DNA from: Bacteroidia bacterium
GTDB lineage: Bacteria > Bacteroidota > Bacteroidia > Bacteroidales > Azobacteroidaceae
Direction: 5' to 3'
Assembly: GCA_025996835.1 (NCBI GenBank)
Contig: BNTU01000131.1
Span: 1-8,051 of the forward strand
DNA: 8,051 nt
In this document: positions 5,282-8,051 of the stretch, piece by piece
How positions within the stretch are numbered: position 1 is the stretch's first letter
Layout of the letters: each line of letters begins with the position of its first letter
Notes under the pieces: generated by a model
Database searches by the model: none
Told to the model about the DNA's origin: nothing
What the model saw: the letters and a program-made list of their open reading frames with translations, nothing else
Translations under genes and position numbers: made by a program

Positions 5282-6040
5282 CTACTGATTGCCGCCCTCG
5301 CGGGCTTTGCGGAAGAGGTCGGAGGCGAATAGGAAGTCGTTGAGTGTCTTGTTTTCGGAGGTCATAATCTCGTCTTTGGTGCCTTCCCACTCTTTTTTGC
5401 CTTCGTTGAGGAAGATTATTTTGTCGCCGATATTCATCACCGAGTTCATGTCGTGGGTGTTGATGACCGTTGTCATGTTGCATTCCAGCGTGATGTCGTG
5501 AATCAAATCGTCGATTAGCAACGATGTTTTCGGGTCTAAGCCGGAGTTGGGTTCGTCACAAAATAAGTATTTGGGATTCAGGGCTATAGCGCGTGCAATG
5601 GCGGTGCGCTTCATCATCCCGCCGCTGATTTCGCCCGGATAGAGGTCGGCGGCATCGCGCATTTGGACACGCTCGAGGCAAAATATCGCCCGTTTTTCCT
5701 GTTGCTGGCGATTGTCGTAGGAAAACATGGTGAGCGGAAACATCACATTTTCCATCACCGTCATCGAATCAAACAGGGCAGACCCCTGAAAGAGCATCCC
5801 CATCTCTTGCCGCAGAGCGTTCAACTCCGGTTTTTTCATCGCCGGAAGATTGCGCCGGTCGTAGAGAACTTCGCCCGAGCCGGGTGACAGCAGTCCAATC
5901 AGGATTTTCATAAAAACGGTTTTCCCCGAGCCGCTTCGACCGATGACGAGGTTTGTTTTCCCCTTGTCGAATGTGGCGGACACATCTTTGATGACCTGTT
6001 TGTCTTCAAACGACTTGATAATGTGCTTTGCTTCAATCAT
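5282..6040 (-). CDS. mlaF: ABC transporter ATPase, MlaF-type (phospholipid/MCE transport)
   Basis: This is the cytoplasmic ATPase of an MCE-type lipid transporter, which moves phospholipids between inner and outer membrane in diderm bacteria. The 252 residues show Walker A GRSGSGKT (34-41), Q-loop Gln85 in LFQGSALF, signature ISGGM (138-142), Walker B YLFCDEP with Glu163, D-loop SGLDP and switch His196 in NTHD. SGGM instead of SGGQ, and the FQGSALFDSMTV segment, are typical of MlaF and separate it from general importers. Its ATG directly follows the TAA of mlaE (TAAATG), so the two are one operon and probably translationally coupled. No MlaD (MCE) gene follows, since typA converges from the other side. 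The substrate-binding part must be encoded elsewhere. Confidence 0.93.
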   Translation of the reverse strand: MIEAKHIIKSFEDKQVIKDVSATFDKGKTNLVIGRSGSGKTVFMKILIGLLSPGSGEVLYDRRNLPAMKKPELNALRQEMGMLFQGSALFDSMTVMENVMFPLTMFSYDNRQQQEKRAIFCLERVQMRDAADLYPGEISGGMMKRTAIARAIALNPKYLFCDEPNSGLDPKTSLLIDDLIHDITLECNMTTVINTHDMNSVMNIGDKIIFLNEGKKEWEGTKDEIMTSENKTLNDFLFASDLFRKAREGGNQ

Positions 6041-6781
6041 TTAAACTAATAATAAGGTGATTAATACATCGGTCGCCAAAATCAGCACACTGCTGGTCAC
6101 GACCGATTCGGTACTCGCCTTACCCACTTGCAGGGCACCTCCTTTGACATTATACCCGAAATAGGAGGCGGCAGACGATATGATAAAGGCAAAAATCATG
6201 GCTTTCAATACCGAATAGCCGATGTAACGGGTTGAAAACCAATATTGAAGACCATATTCGTAGGTTGACGGCGAGATGATGTCGGTGAACCAACTGATAA
6301 AAAATCCCCCTGCCATACCAAAAAACATACTGAAAATAACCAAAACCGGCACAAACAAGACAAAGCCCACTATCTTAGGGAGTATCAGGTAGTTAGCCGA
6401 ATTGACACCCATAATTTCCAATGCGTCGATTTGCTCTGTCACTCGCATCGTACCCAATTCAGATGCAATATTTGACCCCACTTTCCCTGCCAAAATCAGA
6501 CACATGATGCTGGACGAAAATTCCAGCAAAATGATTTCGCGCGTCATAAAACCAACTGTAAATGAGGGAATTAGCGGCGAATAGATATTGAGCGACACCT
6601 GCATCGTGATAACCGCCCCAATAAAAGCGGAAATGAAAATCACAATGCCAATCGAATCGACCCCCAACTTGTGGATTTCCTTAACAATTTGCTTGAAAAA
6701 CACGACCCACCGTTGCGGCACGGCAAAAGTCCGCGACATCAACAGCACATATTTCCCAAATATCACACATGACTTAAACAT
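6041..6781 (-). CDS. mlaE: ABC transporter permease, MlaE-type
   Basis: MlaE is the inner-membrane permease that pairs with MlaF. The 246-residue protein has an amphipathic N-terminal region (1-40), then about five membrane segments: roughly 44-62, 86-106, 135-165, and two near the C-terminus. The family hallmark ELGTMRVTEQIDALEIMG lies at 108-125 in the loop contacting the ATPase. The start is chosen at ATG 6781. A longer frame reaching TTG at 6802 is not credible, because that TTG is part of the TACCTTTG promoter box and would not be in the mRNA. With ATG 6781 the leader is only about 10-12 nt. The promoter diverges from that of the aminotransferase gene. Confidence 0.93.
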   Translation of the reverse strand: MFKSCVIFGKYVLLMSRTFAVPQRWVVFFKQIVKEIHKLGVDSIGIVIFISAFIGAVITMQVSLNIYSPLIPSFTVGFMTREIILLEFSSSIMCLILAGKVGSNIASELGTMRVTEQIDALEIMGVNSANYLILPKIVGFVLFVPVLVIFSMFFGMAGGFFISWFTDIISPSTYEYGLQYWFSTRYIGYSVLKAMIFAFIISSAASYFGYNVKGGALQVGKASTESVVTSSVLILATDVLITLLLV

Positions 6782-6799
6782 ACTCAAAAAAAAATCGTG

Positions 6800-6807
6800 C
6801 AAAGGTA
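6800..6807 (-). promoter_or_regulatory. mlaEF promoter (-7)
   Basis: TACCTTTG on the minus strand lies 18 bases before the chosen mlaE ATG. No TTTG is seen at -33. The box rules out the upstream TTG as start codon. Confidence 0.7.
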
Positions 6808-6833
6808 GGTAAATAATTTCATTTTCTTTGTAA

Positions 6834-6865
6834 TTTGGTAAATTAGTTATTTATCATTACCTTTG
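6834..6865 (+). promoter_or_regulatory. Aminotransferase promoter, TTTG-N20-TACCTTTG
   Basis: TTTG (6834-6837) and TACCTTTG (6858-6865) are 20 bases apart. The start would be near 6872, giving a leader of about 17 nt. With the mlaE box at 6800-6807 this forms a compact divergent promoter region. Confidence 0.78.
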
Positions 6866-6888
6866 CAGCGTTTTAATTTATTAAAAAT

Positions 6889-8051
6889 ATGGTATCTGAA
6901 CGTTTAGCAGCCCTGTCGCCATCCGAAACGCTGGCAATGTCGCAAAAGAGCAACGAATTGAAGGCTCAGGGGATTGATGTAATCAATTTGAGTGTGGGCG
7001 AACCCGATTTTTTTACGCCCGATGCCATTAAGGTGGCGGCTCAAAAGGCGGTTGAGGACAATTTTTCGTTCTATTCGCCCGTTCCCGGCTATTTGTCGCT
7101 GCGAAATGCGATTGTCGGCAAACTGAAAGCAGAAAACGGGCTTGACTACAAGGCAGACCAAATTGTGTGTTCCAACGGGGCGAAACAGTCGGTCTGCAAT
7201 GTGCTGTTGAGCATTATCGGTCCGGGCGACGAGGTGATTGTGCCCGCGCCCTACTGGGTGAGTTATGTGGAAATGGTGAAATTGGCGGCAGGCACCAACG
7301 TGATTGTGACCGCCGACATCACGCAGGATTTCAAAATTACGCCCGCGCAATTGGAAGCCGCTATCACACCGAAAACCAAGGCTCTGATACTCTGTTCGCC
7401 ATCCAACCCCACCGGCAGCGTTTACTCCCGCACGGAATTGCGAAAATTGGCAGACGTGCTGGCAAACTATCCGAACATCACGATTATTTCCGATGAAATT
7501 TACGAACATATCAATTATATTGGCAAGCACGAGAGCATTGCACAATTCAAAAACGTGCGCGACCGTGTAGTCATAATCAACGGTGTATCAAAGGCTTATG
7601 CGATGACCGGCTACCGGCTCGGCTGGATGGCAGGACCGCAATGGCTCGCCTCGGCATGCAACAAATTGCAGGGACAATATACCTCCGGACCAAGCAATAT
7701 CGCCCAAAAGGCAGCCGAAGCAGCCTACATCGGTTCGCAAGAGTGCGTAGAAACGATGCGCCAGGCATTCCAAAAACGCCGCGATTTGATACTCACATTG
7801 GCACGCGACATACAGGGCTTCCAAGTCAACGAACCGCAAGGCGCGTTCTACCTGTTCCCTGACGCTTCCTATTATATAGGTAAAACCTATTATGTGAACG
7901 GCGATATGTTCAACGGCAAAAAAATCAACGATTCAGCCGACCTCGCAATGTTTTTGCTGGAGGAAGGACACGTAGCAGCAGTAGGCGGCAAAGCCTTCGG
8001 AGCCCCCAACTGCCTCCGCTTCTCCTACGCCACCTCCGAAAAACTGCTGAC
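6889..8051 (+). CDS. aspC: PLP-dependent aspartate-type aminotransferase (3' end outside the window)
   Basis: This is a class I/II aminotransferase, most like type Ib aspartate aminotransferases, which exchange amino groups between aspartate and 2-oxoglutarate in the cytoplasm. The 387 visible codons are open to the window edge; the family is about 395-400 residues, so only the last few are missing. Visible residues are NLSVGEPDF (33-41), SNGAKQ (95-100) of the phosphate-binding loop, Tyr122 and Trp123, Asn173 in SPSNPTG, Asp202 and Tyr205 in SDEIYEH, Lys235 (PLP Schiff base) in SKAYAMTGYRLGW, and Arg243. A C-terminal Arg in NCLRFSYATS binds the substrate carboxylate. ATG 6889 sits about 17 nt after the predicted transcript start. 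Substrate cannot be fixed from sequence: related enzymes also act on aromatic amino acids or prephenate, so the symbol is tentative. Confidence 0.93.
   Translation, partial: MVSERLAALSPSETLAMSQKSNELKAQGIDVINLSVGEPDFFTPDAIKVAAQKAVEDNFSFYSPVPGYLSLRNAIVGKLKAENGLDYKADQIVCSNGAKQSVCNVLLSIIGPGDEVIVPAPYWVSYVEMVKLAAGTNVIVTADITQDFKITPAQLEAAITPKTKALILCSPSNPTGSVYSRTELRKLADVLANYPNITIISDEIYEHINYIGKHESIAQFKNVRDRVVIINGVSKAYAMTGYRLGWMAGPQWLASACNKLQGQYTSGPSNIAQKAAEAAYIGSQECVETMRQAFQKRRDLILTLARDIQGFQVNEPQGAFYLFPDASYYIGKTYYVNGDMFNGKKINDSADLAMFLLEEGHVAAVGGKAFGAPNCLRFSYATSEKLL

Noticed and set aside
5244..5282. Terminator between convergent typA and mlaF
   Set aside because: There is a T run (5254-5260) and a small hairpin GCAAC-TTC-GTTGC (5270-5282), but they are in the wrong order for either strand to form a standard hairpin-plus-T-tract terminator.
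6904..7545. A 213-codon minus-strand reading frame inside the aminotransferase gene
   Set aside because: It is the antisense shadow of a clear aminotransferase coding sequence with all family motifs intact. It resembles no known family and lacks a promoter.

Overview
The window looks like a chromosomal segment from a Bacteroidota (probably Bacteroidales) genome. The main evidence is a repeated promoter signature of that phylum: a -7 element TACCTTTG in front of nearly every transcription unit, in several cases with a -33 TTTG 19-20 bases upstream. Shine-Dalgarno sequences are absent, leaders are short and AT-rich, and the protein variants (TrpD, MlaF/MlaE, type Ib aminotransferase) fit the same group. 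I cannot name a genus.

Layout. Bases 1-390 hold no gene. They contain an outward-facing promoter at the left edge, one copy of a 56-bp repeat and a strong rightward promoter. Bases 391-951 (minus) encode a small AT-rich protein that looks like a stand-alone CdiA_C/BECR-type RNase toxin domain. The gene lies between two direct copies of the 56-bp repeat. The rightward promoter would make a short RNA antisense to its 3' end, closed by a terminator-like hairpin. Bases 1209-3032 (minus) are the tryptophan genes trpD-trpC, with a perfect 27-bp-stem inverted repeat filling the gap between them. A tRNA-Val(UAC) gene with its own promoter and terminator lies just upstream of trpD. A second, inverted copy of the inverted-repeat element separates the tRNA from typA/bipA (plus, 3438-5243). 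Converging on typA is an mlaE-mlaF operon (minus, 6781 to 5282) for a lipid-transport ABC transporter. From a shared divergent promoter region a PLP-dependent aspartate-type aminotransferase gene runs off the right edge.

How the genes work together. TrpD and TrpC catalyse two steps of tryptophan synthesis (phosphoribosyl transfer to anthranilate, and indole-glycerol-phosphate formation) but are detached from the other trp genes. MlaE and MlaF are the permease and ATPase of one transporter whose substrate-binding MCE protein is not here. The rest is housekeeping (TypA, tRNA-Val, aminotransferase). The accessory part is bases 244-1142, where the toxin-like gene, its flanking repeats, a promoter-proximal 7-bp tandem repeat and the candidate antisense RNA lie together. 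This is the best candidate for something undescribed.
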